Below are positions 6,708-12,494 of a DNA stretch of 28,682 nucleotides, in pieces (position 1 is the first letter of the stretch; the number at the start of each line of letters is the position of its first letter). The stretch is from a virus: positions 1 through 28,682 of IMG/VR virus record IMGVR_UViG_3300033141_002704. One strand, written 5' to 3'. Both the position numbers and the translations under genes were made by a program. The notes below the pieces were generated by a model that did no database searches, had not been told where the DNA came from, and saw only the letters and a program-made list of their open reading frames with translations.

Positions 6708-6843
6708 AATGTTTTTCCTCTTCTCTCACTTCAAACCACCAGCAGGGTACACTCTCATCACACCGTGGGATTATCTGACTATCAGGATGCTGTGCTGTAA
6801 ACTCATTCTGTACTTGCTCAAAGATTTCAACAATTCTTTTCAT
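6700..6843 (-). CDS. Hypothetical protein (47 aa; up to 72 aa if an upstream start is used)
   Basis: MKRIVEIFEQVQNEFTAQHP continues to a Cys/Trp segment (RCDESVPCWWFEVREEE). No family recognised. Start uncertain: the frame is open to 6918 with ATGs at 6918 and 6891, but those lie over the end of the HicB-like gene, whereas ATG 6843 follows a purine-rich GAGGGAGGG and AAGAAG region. The stop overlaps the GTG start of the sigma-like gene by 8 nt, so the two are probably coupled. Two cysteines are too few for a zinc site alone. Confidence 0.45.
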   Translation of the reverse strand: MKRIVEIFEQVQNEFTAQHPDSQIIPRCDESVPCWWFEVREEEKHCG

Positions 6844-6869
6844 TCTTCTTGACTCTCTTTTCCCTCCCT

Positions 6870-7142
6870 CTACGGTTCTGCTATCTCCCATTTTCTCTCC
6901 CAAGCTATTTTCAGCCAACTGTTCTTGACAATTTCAATCTGCTCCCGTGCCGCCTGTACATCTTTCCCCCAGGCAACACAACAGGGCAGTCTCGGTATAG
7001 TTGCCTTACAGTATACTTCCCCGTCGTAACAATCTCTTACCCATGTATACACCACCGTATAATCCATGTTCAGGTAATCCTGTAGTGGTCTCACAATTCG
7101 TTCTGCCCTTCCCTCCCTTTCAAATATACTATACAGCAACAT
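6870..7142 (-). CDS. HicB-like protein (90 aa)
   Basis: LQDYLNMDYTVVYTWV, then KATIPRLPCCVAWGKDVQAA and WLKIAWERKWEIAEP reproduce the HicB antitoxin fold signature (LeDYL.ldYt...., ..PdLPGC...GdT.eEA, W...a.e.g..IPeP). The middle glycine of LPGC is Cys here. HicB proteins neutralise the HicA mRNA interferase and often carry a DNA-binding C-terminus; this one ends right after the fold, and no HicA lies beside it. A stand-alone phage HicB may protect against a host HicA. The poly-G tract of the upstream gene ends about 34 nt before its start and no good RBS is visible, so translation may depend on the upstream gene. Confidence 0.7.
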   Translation of the reverse strand: MLLYSIFEREGRAERIVRPLQDYLNMDYTVVYTWVRDCYDGEVYCKATIPRLPCCVAWGKDVQAAREQIEIVKNSWLKIAWERKWEIAEP

Positions 7143-7148
7143 AACACG

Positions 7149-7367
7149 TCAAGACAGTGTGGGTAGTCGCCTCCCTCCCCCCCCCCCCCCCCCCAACACA
7201 TCTTCCCTGACATGCCAGTAAGCACACTGATTGTATAACCCGTGCTGTTTCAATCCTGCCTCCTTTCTCACTTGACATGCCCACACCCAAGCGGGGATAG
7301 AAACTTTATTGATTGCCGACTCGTCTATGAGTATACATCTGATGGCTCTCAATTCTTTTGTTGTCAT
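7149..7367 (-). CDS. Hypothetical protein with a poly-G-encoded glycine run (72 aa)
   Basis: MTTKELRAIRCILIDESAIN leads to WVWACQVRKEAGLKQHGLYN and a C-terminal run of seven glycines before RRLPTLS and TGA. No family recognised. ATG 7367 has GGAGGG 7 nt upstream; a GTG at 7373 would overlap the previous stop as GTGA. The glycine run comes from an uninterrupted 18-nt G tract, so its length sets the C-terminal frame: one G more or two Gs more (or fewer) gives different tails that run into the hicB start. Real length in the population may vary. Confidence 0.5.
   Translation of the reverse strand: MTTKELRAIRCILIDESAINKVSIPAWVWACQVRKEAGLKQHGLYNQCAYWHVREDVLGGGGGGGRRLPTLS
7177..7194 (-). repeat. 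18-nt homopolymer (poly-G on the coding strand)
   Basis: Eighteen consecutive C on the plus strand, inside the 3' end of gene 7149-7367 and about 34 nt upstream of the HicB-like start at 7142. Homopolymers this long are slippage-prone and are the usual substrate of phase variation, but they are also a common sequencing or assembly error site, so the count should not be trusted. Confidence 0.85.
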
Positions 7368-7369
7368 AG

Positions 7370-7798
7370 TCACTCCCTCCCTTTATAGTCTAAGTCAATA
7401 ATCCTGGTGTACTTACATATCACTACAGGCATATATACATAGCCAGCCGTAACAGTGTATACCTCTTGGTAGCCAGTGCATAGAGGGTGAATTATCTGCA
7501 CTTTCCATATACAATTCCTGCGTATATTTTCACTCACACCACACGGATAAACCTTTGCATTTTCGTAATTGACAAAGACATGAAACCCGTTTGGGTAATA
7601 CATTATGTCGTCTACTACGTCCATGTATATAAGTTGATACTCTGGGCAAAGTTCTGAAGCGCTTAACACTTGCCCCACGTAGTTACGCCCAAGTCGCATA
7701 CCACAAATCGATCTATATTGACCATCCCAATGAACTGGCCGTACTTGATATCCGTACTTGGGTATTTCTATACTACTGTCTAAATCATCTAAACACAT
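7370..7798 (-). CDS. Hypothetical protein (142 aa)
   Basis: Begins MCLDDLDSSIEIPKYGYQVR, then a series of beta-like segments (YQLIYMDVVDDIMYYPNGFH, VFVNYENAKVYPCG, YTVTAGYVYMPVVICKYTR). Rich in Tyr, Val and Cys, with no recognised domain, no signal peptide and no membrane helix. GAGGGAGGGAG about 6 nt upstream of the ATG. It is 3 nt downstream of the zinc-ribbon gene and overlaps the next frame at GTGA. Reads as a compact beta protein of unknown role in the early operon. Confidence 0.6.
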   Translation of the reverse strand: MCLDDLDSSIEIPKYGYQVRPVHWDGQYRSICGMRLGRNYVGQVLSASELCPEYQLIYMDVVDDIMYYPNGFHVFVNYENAKVYPCGVSENIRRNCIWKVQIIHPLCTGYQEVYTVTAGYVYMPVVICKYTRIIDLDYKGRE

Positions 7799-7801
7799 AG
7801 G

Positions 7802-7990
7802 TCACTCCCTCCCTCTGTTGAATTCACAAAAGAGTATCTTGTCACAATTCACCCTCCTTGTATATCTACACCGTACACAAGCAGCTACGACTATTCCGTC
7901 CTCAACCTGTTCTATCTGCCAGTTCTTACTTCCACAGATATCACAGATCGACTCCCACCCCTCTCCATCATGCTTCATTATGATTTTCAT
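7802..7990 (-). CDS. Small zinc-ribbon protein (62 aa)
   Basis: Two CxxC pairs, ICDICGSKNW and VAACVRCRYTRRVNC, with about 20 residues between them, predict a single zinc ribbon. The N-terminus MKIIMKHDGEGWES is short. Phage zinc ribbons of this size bind nucleic acid or RNA polymerase, but no subfamily can be named. GAGGGA is 6 nt before the ATG. Overlaps the end of the upstream gene by 23 nt, as usual in this compact operon. Confidence 0.6.
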   Translation of the reverse strand: MKIIMKHDGEGWESICDICGSKNWQIEQVEDGIVVAACVRCRYTRRVNCDKILFCEFNRGRE

Positions 7991-8192
7991 ATTGTTCCCT
8001 CACAATGCTTATTTGTCCCCTGTATTCCTGTACGTACCCCTCTTTGTCGCTGTCCATGATAAACATATCAACACCGTTGAAATTAAAGGCTACATGACAC
8101 TCCAGCTTCTCGTGCAGCTCAATCGCTTCCTTAACAGCATCGTTTATATGTGTCCCTGCCAAGAAATTTACACCAATAATTATACTTTTCAT
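7968..8192 (-). CDS. Hypothetical alpha/beta protein (74 aa)
   Basis: MKSIIIGVNFLAGTHINDAV begins with a beta-strand and a glycine-containing turn, followed by a helix (KEAIELHEKLECHVAFNFNG) and VDMFIMDSDKEGYVQEYRGQ. The pattern suggests a small alpha/beta fold, without a nameable family. GGGGGGGAG immediately upstream gives a strong RBS. Lies between the 35-aa membrane peptide gene and the zinc-ribbon gene; probably co-translated with both. Confidence 0.55.
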   Translation of the reverse strand: MKSIIIGVNFLAGTHINDAVKEAIELHEKLECHVAFNFNGVDMFIMDSDKEGYVQEYRGQISIVREQYENHNEA

Positions 8193-8204
8193 TATCTCCC
8201 CCCC

Positions 8205-8312
8205 TTATCTCATAACCATGCATAATAAATCGCACAACATACAGCAATCCACCATAAGCAATCCTGCTATCAGTACCCAGCCTAAGCCTATTACTACTTC
8301 TGTCTTAGTCAT
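8205..8312 (-). CDS. Small membrane peptide (35 aa)
   Basis: ATG 8312 to TAA 8205: MTKTEVVIGLGWVLIAGLLM followed by VDCCMLCDLLCMV and MR. One hydrophobic helix with four cysteines. The ATG shares one base with the stop of the DUF4942 gene (TAATG) and has AGAGGGG as RBS, so translation is well supported despite the length. Function unknown; candidates are a membrane effector or an accessory to an exclusion function. Confidence 0.55.
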   Translation of the reverse strand: MTKTEVVIGLGWVLIAGLLMVDCCMLCDLLCMVMR

Positions 8313-9103
8313 TATATCCCCTCTTTAACCTTGTCTCTCCCCCAAACCCTGTTTAACTGCTCCACCAGGTCAAGCCGCTTAAATGCAACATGAATATTCC
8401 CGTTCCTGTACCACTTACAGCTAAAATATTCAGTCTCGCACGTCCCTTTCTTGTCAATCAATGCCTGCTTGACCTGTGTAACCAAGTCATCGGGATACTT
8501 AGCAACTCCTTTCCCATCCAACAAATGAAATGCATTATCTATTGTTTTCAGTGTTTTCTTCCCGCACATACTCAACACAAAAGACCCACAAAAGAATTCA
8601 ACCCCATATTCTACAATTACCTTCTTTTCTATCTCCAACCGCTTGTTCGTTTTCAATTTACTAAACCGTGGGTGTAATGCCCTGACAGCATCTTCTACAA
8701 ACTCTTTCGCAAACACTGGTACATTAGAGGTAAACCTACTTAACACTTTTATAATATTCTCTGCTGTAATTTCAGGTGTCTTGTCTCTCTCTACCTCCTG
8801 CTCAAATATCCTTCTTGTCTTCTCGGTCATTACTTCATCAATTCCTGATGTCCGTACCAGTGATAACCACGTATCCGCTTTCAACTTCTTTCGTATATTC
8901 TCCACGGTATCCTCTACCGCTTCCTGTGTGTTGAAATCATAGTGTGCAAACCGAGGAGGAATTACTGTTGGACATTCTAAATACTGCTTAAGTTCCTGAT
9001 ATGCTTTCTGTAAGTACATCAATCCATTTCTTATGTTCTTTGTTGCCTCAGCGTAATGCTGAGCGATGCTTTCTGCTGTGTTGTGTGATATTATCTCTGT
9101 CAT
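8312..9103 (-). CDS. DUF4942-family protein (263 aa)
   Basis: The C-terminal segment ETEYFSCKWYRNGNIHVAFK continuing RLDLVEQLNRV matches the DUF4942 hallmark (w.k.F.C.wFkNGN.H..F...dLv..lN). The remainder is helical, with ADTWLSLVRTSGIDEVMTEK in the first third and VEYGVEFFCGSFVLS in the middle. DUF4942 occurs in phages and mobile elements, sometimes fused to methyltransferases; its activity is not known to me. The NGN.H....K motif could be catalytic. GAGGG about 8 nt before the ATG. Largest protein of the central leftward operon. Confidence 0.65.
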   Translation of the reverse strand: MTEIISHNTAESIAQHYAEATKNIRNGLMYLQKAYQELKQYLECPTVIPPRFAHYDFNTQEAVEDTVENIRKKLKADTWLSLVRTSGIDEVMTEKTRRIFEQEVERDKTPEITAENIIKVLSRFTSNVPVFAKEFVEDAVRALHPRFSKLKTNKRLEIEKKVIVEYGVEFFCGSFVLSMCGKKTLKTIDNAFHLLDGKGVAKYPDDLVTQVKQALIDKKGTCETEYFSCKWYRNGNIHVAFKRLDLVEQLNRVWGRDKVKEGI

Positions 9104-9106
9104 GGC

Positions 9107-9355
9107 TCAACCCTCCCTTAGTTCTTCTATCCCATGTTTCTTTCTTTTGTCCCGGATCGCATCAACATATCCTTGAATATAATCCTTGCGGAATGCAGTT
9201 AACCACCTTGCCCTGTCATGAAACCACCCCGCTTGATGCTGATAATCAGCCAGGATTAGCTCTTTCTCCCCAAAGTATGGATCACAGAGCCCATTTTCAT
9301 ACCCCCGCTTGTAATGTGTTTTCTTACGCTCATAATACAGTTCTTTGTCTCTCAT
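9107..9355 (-). CDS. Hypothetical protein (82 aa), charged
   Basis: MRDKELYYERKKTHYKRGYE begins a strongly charged helical protein with Tyr/Gly pairs (RGYENGLCDPYFGEKE) and an arginine/tryptophan patch (GWFHDRARWLTAFRKDYIQG, then YVDAIRDKRKK). Short phage proteins of this style (G.e.g..dP.f......aW..Gy) are common and uncharacterised. GGGGAAGG precedes the ATG at suitable distance. Lies 3 nt before the DUF4942 gene on the same transcript. Confidence 0.6.
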   Translation of the reverse strand: MRDKELYYERKKTHYKRGYENGLCDPYFGEKELILADYQHQAGWFHDRARWLTAFRKDYIQGYVDAIRDKRKKHGIEELREG

Positions 9356-9386
9356 GATGTACCCTTCCCCTTTTTGTGTTGTTATG

Positions 9387-9528
9387 TTATACCGCTACCC
9401 CTTCAATATATCTCTCATTACTCTCCTGCCATGCCGTGTTGAGCTCGTCCTGTATGTCCAGCTCTTCAGCAATCCTTTCCTCAATCCAACCGTGGCATCA
9501 GGTCTTCTCTTATCTTCGGTGAATACAT
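9387..9528 (-). pseudogene. Small ORF needing a +1 frame shift (46 aa if shifted)
   Basis: ATG 9528 has an excellent RBS (GGGGAGAGGA, 6 nt upstream) and encodes MYSPKIREDLMPRLD before an early TGA. The +1 frame immediately continues IEERIAEELDIQDELNTAWQ, then ESNERYIEGVAV and TAA at 9387-9389, with a composition matching its neighbours. Skipping one G in the TTGG stretch gives one coherent helical protein. MYSPKI.EDL.P.L is a start I associate with small phage proteins related to ribbon-helix-helix ones. Explanations: a single-base sequencing error, a decayed gene, or programmed frameshifting. Confidence 0.5.
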
Positions 9529-9560
9529 GAGTTTCCTCTCCCCTTTTTGTGTTATTATAT

Positions 9561-9869
9561 TCACTTCACCACTACCAAAAAACATCTGTACCCTGCCGCT
9601 TCCACTTCTTCCCTCGTGAACTCCCTGGATTCACCACACCTGAATTTCGGTATCACACAATACAGACAATCTCCATGCGTCAAGGTCACATTCACTCTGT
9701 TGAACTTGACATCCTCTCCCAATAGGATACTCAATACCTTCGCTGTGACCTCATGCGATACTATAGACGTCAACCCCTCTGGTACGTCAGCCAAGGCAAT
9801 TTCCACTATCTCAGCCCATGTGCCGGTGTCCAGCATCATAGGGGAGAAGGTGCTTGCTAAGTATTTCAT
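9561..9869 (-). CDS. acrIII-1: DUF1874 / AcrIII-1 viral ring nuclease (102 aa)
   Basis: Start MKYLASTFSPMML, middle LTSIVSHEVTAKVLSILLGE continuing DVKFNRVNVTLTHGDCLYCV, and FRCGESREFTREEV near the end follow the DUF1874 (STIV B116-like) pattern. Family members are anti-CRISPR ring nucleases that bind cyclic tetra-adenylate and cut it, silencing type III CRISPR effectors. Residues recalled as important in the archaeal SIRV1 protein have counterparts: Ser after the first Phe, the His of S-I-V-S-H, and Arg/Glu in R-C-G-E. The usual glycine before the histidine is Ser here. Length equals the family's usual 100-120 aa. Start 9869 has GGGAGGG upstream; the longer frame to 9917 is unnecessary. Confidence 0.8.
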   Translation of the reverse strand: MKYLASTFSPMMLDTGTWAEIVEIALADVPEGLTSIVSHEVTAKVLSILLGEDVKFNRVNVTLTHGDCLYCVIPKFRCGESREFTREEVEAAGYRCFLVVVK

Positions 9870-9921
9870 GGTTATTCCCTCCCTCCTGTGTTCTGCCCTC
9901 CCGATATGAGAGGACAAGTTA

Positions 9922-10212
9922 TTATTCTTCCTCTATGCTGTCCAACAACTTCTCGATCAGGTCGTCGGTTTCCGGAACTACGTCTACTGTTCCCTTCATC
10001 AACTCCTCTTCTGTCCATTCTACTTCGATATTCCCGATCCCAGGGCATTTCACTAATGCTATAGGACGTTCAACAGGGTCAATTTCCTGCCCTACGCTTG
10101 CCCCAACATGCCATGTCCCGTCTGCATACACGCCCAGCCATTCTCCCCACTCAGCAGTATAGTATGCAGCTACTGCCTTGTCGTCTATTGTGTTTTCTAT
10201 CAATTCTTTCAT
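9922..10212 (-). CDS. Acidic hypothetical protein next to the ring nuclease (96 aa)
   Basis: MKELIENTIDDKAVAAYYTA, then EWLGVYADGTWHVGASVGQE and a C-terminal acidic tail (WTEEELMKGTVDVVPETDDL to the end with seven further acidic residues). No named domain. Very low pI and small size are common in phage inhibitors such as anti-CRISPRs and DNA mimics; this is only a composition argument. GGGAGGAAG is 6 nt before the ATG. Its stop lies about 50 nt upstream of the AcrIII-1 start, so both are on one message. Confidence 0.6.
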   Translation of the reverse strand: MKELIENTIDDKAVAAYYTAEWGEWLGVYADGTWHVGASVGQEIDPVERPIALVKCPGIGNIEVEWTEEELMKGTVDVVPETDDLIEKLLDSIEEE

Positions 10213-10230
10213 GGTTACTTCCTCCCTTTC

Positions 10231-10530
10231 CTATCGGGCAGATGAGAACGGATCGCTCTCATCATTCCCCACTGAGTTTATCAGATTTTTCCTCTCAATC
10301 TCCTGCTCTATCGCCCTGCCTCTCTTGTTTCCGTACATCTGGGTCAGAGACAGCGCCACCTTCTCCTTGAGTTCCCAAGGCAGCTCTGGGTGGTCAATCA
10401 CTGTCTTGGCCTCAATGGAACTGAAGGCAAGGTCAAGTCCGTACTGCTCGAACCTGACCATCTTTGTGACTTTCGTATCAGGATCATGAACTTCTACAGC
10501 ATTACTTTGTACCTCTACTATCTCAATCAT
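10231..10530 (-). CDS. Hypothetical protein (99 aa) behind an attenuator-like terminator
   Basis: MIEIVEVQSNAVEVHDPDTK begins with beta segments, continues with VRFEQYGLDLAFSSIEAKTV, and ends in a helical part (WELKEKVALSLTQMYGNKRG, RAIEQEIERKNL). No family recognised. ATG 10530 is chosen over GTG 10539 because AAGGAGG lies 8 nt upstream. A strong intrinsic terminator ends only about 25 nt before the ATG, so expression of this gene and all genes to its left would need read-through, antitermination or a promoter in the terminator region. Confidence 0.6.
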   Translation of the reverse strand: MIEIVEVQSNAVEVHDPDTKVTKMVRFEQYGLDLAFSSIEAKTVIDHPELPWELKEKVALSLTQMYGNKRGRAIEQEIERKNLINSVGNDESDPFSSAR

Positions 10531-10554
10531 TCCTTTCACCTCCTCCTTGGGGCA

Positions 10555-10596
10555 TAAAAAAAGGCCACCCAGTCAAAACATCTGACCAAGTGGCCT
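10555..10596 (-). terminator. Intrinsic terminator inside the leftward operon, attenuator-like
   Basis: On the minus strand a 14-bp stem (arms at plus positions 10583-10596 and 10562-10575, three G.U pairs, 7-nt loop) is followed directly by a run of seven T. It lies between gene 10664-10942 and the RBS of gene 10231-10530. An imperfect copy of the first arm (plus 10601-10617) sits just upstream and can pair with the same second arm, giving two competing hairpins. Confidence 0.85.
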
Positions 10597-10663
10597 GGTG
10601 TTCTGACTCAGCGGCCTATTTTAGGCAAGTGTCTTATCGGCGCACTTTTTGCCGTAACCCTAT

Positions 10664-10942
10664 TTATTCAGGGTCAAATACTTCACTTTCAGGACGGTAA
10701 ACTTCAACCTCTACCGTCCCACTTTCATCGAGGGTTACCAATACGTAACCCTCTTCTTCGAACTGAGGAGCGTTGTAACTATTCCTCAGTGTGAACATTA
10801 CCTTGCAACCCAAGTACTTCCTCAAGTGAGGAAGAGGATTGCTCCCGAAACTGTAACTAAGTTGTACCCATTGGCATAACTCATCCCAAGTCAACCCTTG
10901 TGAGTTGACCTTTTCCTTTAAATCTTCTCTAAAATTATTCAT
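10664..10942 (-). CDS. Hypothetical protein (92 aa), first gene of the leftward operon
   Basis: MNNFREDLKEKVNSQGLTWD begins a helical N-terminus, with ELCQWVQLSYSFGSNPLPHL in the middle and a beta/acidic C-terminus (GYVLVTLDESGTVEVEVYRP). No domain recognised. The start is fixed by AAAGGAG 8 nt upstream of ATG 10942; the frame is open to 10981, but without an RBS. Preceded by a candidate promoter (11031-11058) with a leader of about 80 nt and followed by the intrinsic terminator at 10555-10596, so it may also be made as a monocistronic message. Such first genes of early operons are often host-takeover proteins, which is inference. Confidence 0.6.
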   Translation of the reverse strand: MNNFREDLKEKVNSQGLTWDELCQWVQLSYSFGSNPLPHLRKYLGCKVMFTLRNSYNAPQFEEEGYVLVTLDESGTVEVEVYRPESEVFDPE

Positions 10943-11030
10943 GTTGTTTCTCCTTTCTGACCGCTTAAGCCAGAAAGCCAATAAGACAGGTCAAGGTACG
11001 ATCCCTTCGCTGCCTCTATTTCAAAGAACT

Positions 11031-11058
11031 GTTATAGTTATCGCAAACTTCATGCCAA
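11031..11058 (-). promoter_or_regulatory. Candidate sigma70 promoter for the leftward operon
   Basis: On the minus strand TTGGCA (plus 11053-11058), a 16-bp spacer, and TATAAC (plus 11031-11036). The predicted start is near 11024, about 80 nt before the first leftward gene at 10942. It is the best-looking promoter match I found in the leftward control region. Confidence 0.4.
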
Positions 11059-11289
11059 CCTTCCCTCTCTCCCCAAAATAATTCCTTAACCCCTTGATAT
11101 CTTTCCTCTTCTTGTCCCCTTCCTGGTAACTCTCCCTCTCTGCTTCCTCTCCCCTGAATGTACAATTCTCGACTCCCTCTCTCCGCTATTTCTCCCCACA
11201 ACCCTTGTGTGCCAACGTCTACAAGCTACTGTATCAATCTCGACCCTACTGTCCAGATATTAGACAGTTGATATGTATGAAAATCGAAT

Positions 11290-11401
11290 GTGTGACTTTT
11301 ATATCACACCTATTTCAACCCAAATCGACGAAATTGCTTGGTATCAAAGGGATTGCGTGGGGTGTGACCAAAAATGCACAGGTGTGATTTTCTTGTCACA
11401 T
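11290..11401 (+). promoter_or_regulatory. Cluster of three TGTGA-N8-TCACA operator-like palindromes
   Basis: Site 1, 11291-11308, TGTGActtttataTCACA (arms extend to 6 bp). Site 2, 11363-11380, TGTGAccaaaaatGCACA (one mismatch). Site 3, 11383-11400, TGTGAttttcttgTCACA. Sites 2 and 3 are exactly 20 bp apart start to start, on the same helix face. The cluster ends about 33 bp upstream of the strong rightward promoter and lies between the leftward and rightward promoters, as a phage repressor or activator operator would. Confidence 0.65.
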
Positions 11402-11433
11402 GTTATGCAGAAAAGCGAATATGTTGGATGTGT

Positions 11434-11463
11434 TTGACAACGAATGCGCCTGTATGGTATAGT
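11434..11463 (+). promoter_or_regulatory. Strong extended sigma70 promoter, rightward
   Basis: TTGACA at 11434-11439, an 18-bp spacer, TATAGT at 11458-11463, with TG one base before the -10 box (extended -10). Start expected near 11470. It lies directly after the palindrome cluster and reads towards the gene at 11591 and the non-coding control region. Confidence 0.6.
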
Positions 11464-11590
11464 AGGGAAGAGTAATGAGGTAGAAAAACAGGGAATGAAA
11501 TGGAACGGAACGTGCAAAATATAGCTCGCTTCCCCTGTGTTTATGGGCGAGTAAAGAAAGAATGAAAGACTTCCAGGAACACGCACAGAA

Positions 11591-11809
11591 ATGGCGAAAC
11601 GCAAGCACAACAAAGAGAAACCCTTTGTAATTACAGGAGAGTTTCACTTTATCCGTCCGTCAAAGAAAGGGACAACATTTCGGTATACCACTTCGAATCC
11701 TGGCGGTATGATAGGGACAATATACATTCCTTCTGACGTTCCTCTCCCTGACGAAATCCATTTGGTACGTGAGCCCGGGCACGAGGAGAAATTCGGACTG
11801 GGAGACTAA
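11591..11809 (+). CDS. Hypothetical protein (72 aa)
   Basis: MAKRKHNKEKPFVITGEFHF, then IRPSKKGTTFRYTTSNPGG, IGTIYIPSDVPLPDEIHLV and a charged end. The F.F.rpTk.t.rY......igtlYi.k..lp..p..i.l pattern is one I associate with short phage proteins of unknown function and beta structure. AGGAAC upstream is a weak RBS. First rightward gene after the strong promoter and operator cluster, separated from the late genes by 700 bp of non-coding DNA. A lone gene under a strong controlled promoter could encode a regulator or a single-strand-binding-like protein, but this is not shown. Confidence 0.6.
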   Translation: MAKRKHNKEKPFVITGEFHFIRPSKKGTTFRYTTSNPGGMIGTIYIPSDVPLPDEIHLVREPGHEEKFGLGD

Positions 11810-12062
11810 GACCGCCACACCTTGTTTTCCTATTCCACCTCATCTCATCACAACACAACACCACAACATATAGTATCTCCCTGTTCTATTCTCCAGTGCC
11901 ACTTTCCTCAACCCAGTCATACCAACGGTTTTGCTCGTAAGTTTACATAATGTATATTATCAAGCATGCGCAATCTTCCCACAACCCCACTCCAGTCGTG
12001 CTACCCGGACCGTACTGAGCCGCTCTCTCTTCTCTCTCTGTAGGGTATCCTCTCCCTCTCTA

Positions 12063-12093
12063 GGGTAGGGGTAGGGGTAGGGGGTCAACCCCC
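12063..12093 (+). repeat. G-quadruplex motif with TA loops, plus GGGGG-TCAA-CCCCC hairpin
   Basis: Runs of 3, 4, 4 and 5 G separated only by TA (12063-12084) satisfy the four-G-run rule with 2-nt loops and resemble telomeric DNA. The last G run can instead pair with CCCCC at 12089-12093 across a TCAA loop, so quadruplex and hairpin are mutually exclusive. Confidence 0.7.
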
Positions 12094-12260
12094 ATTTGCT
12101 TAGTTCCTTGCATGGTGTGTTATTATATATATATCCCCTCCCCCTCTCTGTGATAAAAAAATAATATCCTGCCTTACCCCCTGTCCTGTCCTCCCTTACC
12201 CCCCCGCCCCCTCTCTCTGTTTTCCCTCTCTGCGACAAAAAATTTTGTGTAGTGTGTAGT

Positions 12261-12300
12261 GTTGTGTTATGTTGTATTACGTTGTGTTATGTTGTATTAC
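12261..12300. repeat. 20-bp exact tandem repeat in a TG-rich array
   Basis: GTTGTGTTATGTTGTATTAC occurs twice head to tail (12261-12280, 12281-12300). The array continues to about 12360 with a repeated GTGTCCTGTAGT word. It is bordered by A/T palindromes on both sides. Confidence 0.85.
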
Positions 12301-12462
12301 ACCGTGTCCTGTAGTGTTGTGTGTCCTGTAGTATAGTGTGTTGTGCTGTGTAGTATCCTCTCTGGCTAAAAAATTTTTTACATAAAATCTTCCCCCTGTT
12401 TTAATTTCCCTGCCATTTCCCCTTTTATTTCAACAACTTACCTATGTTTCCAACACCCACTA

Positions 12463-12494
12463 TGTTGCAGAATTGCAACACTGGACTGTAATAT
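12463..12494 (+). promoter_or_regulatory. Inverted repeat overlapping a candidate late promoter
   Basis: TGTTGCA-GAAT-TGCAACA at 12463-12480 is a perfect 7-bp inverted repeat, the size of a dimeric-repressor site. TTGCAG (12465-12470) and TAATAT (12489-12494) with an 18-bp spacer could be a promoter for the packaging genes, with the palindrome covering the -35 box. Confidence 0.4.

Noticed and set aside
11016-11201. 61-aa leftward frame upstream of the early operon
   Set aside because: Glu/Gly/Arg-rich purine-biased sequence without domain or convincing RBS; it also spans the candidate promoter.
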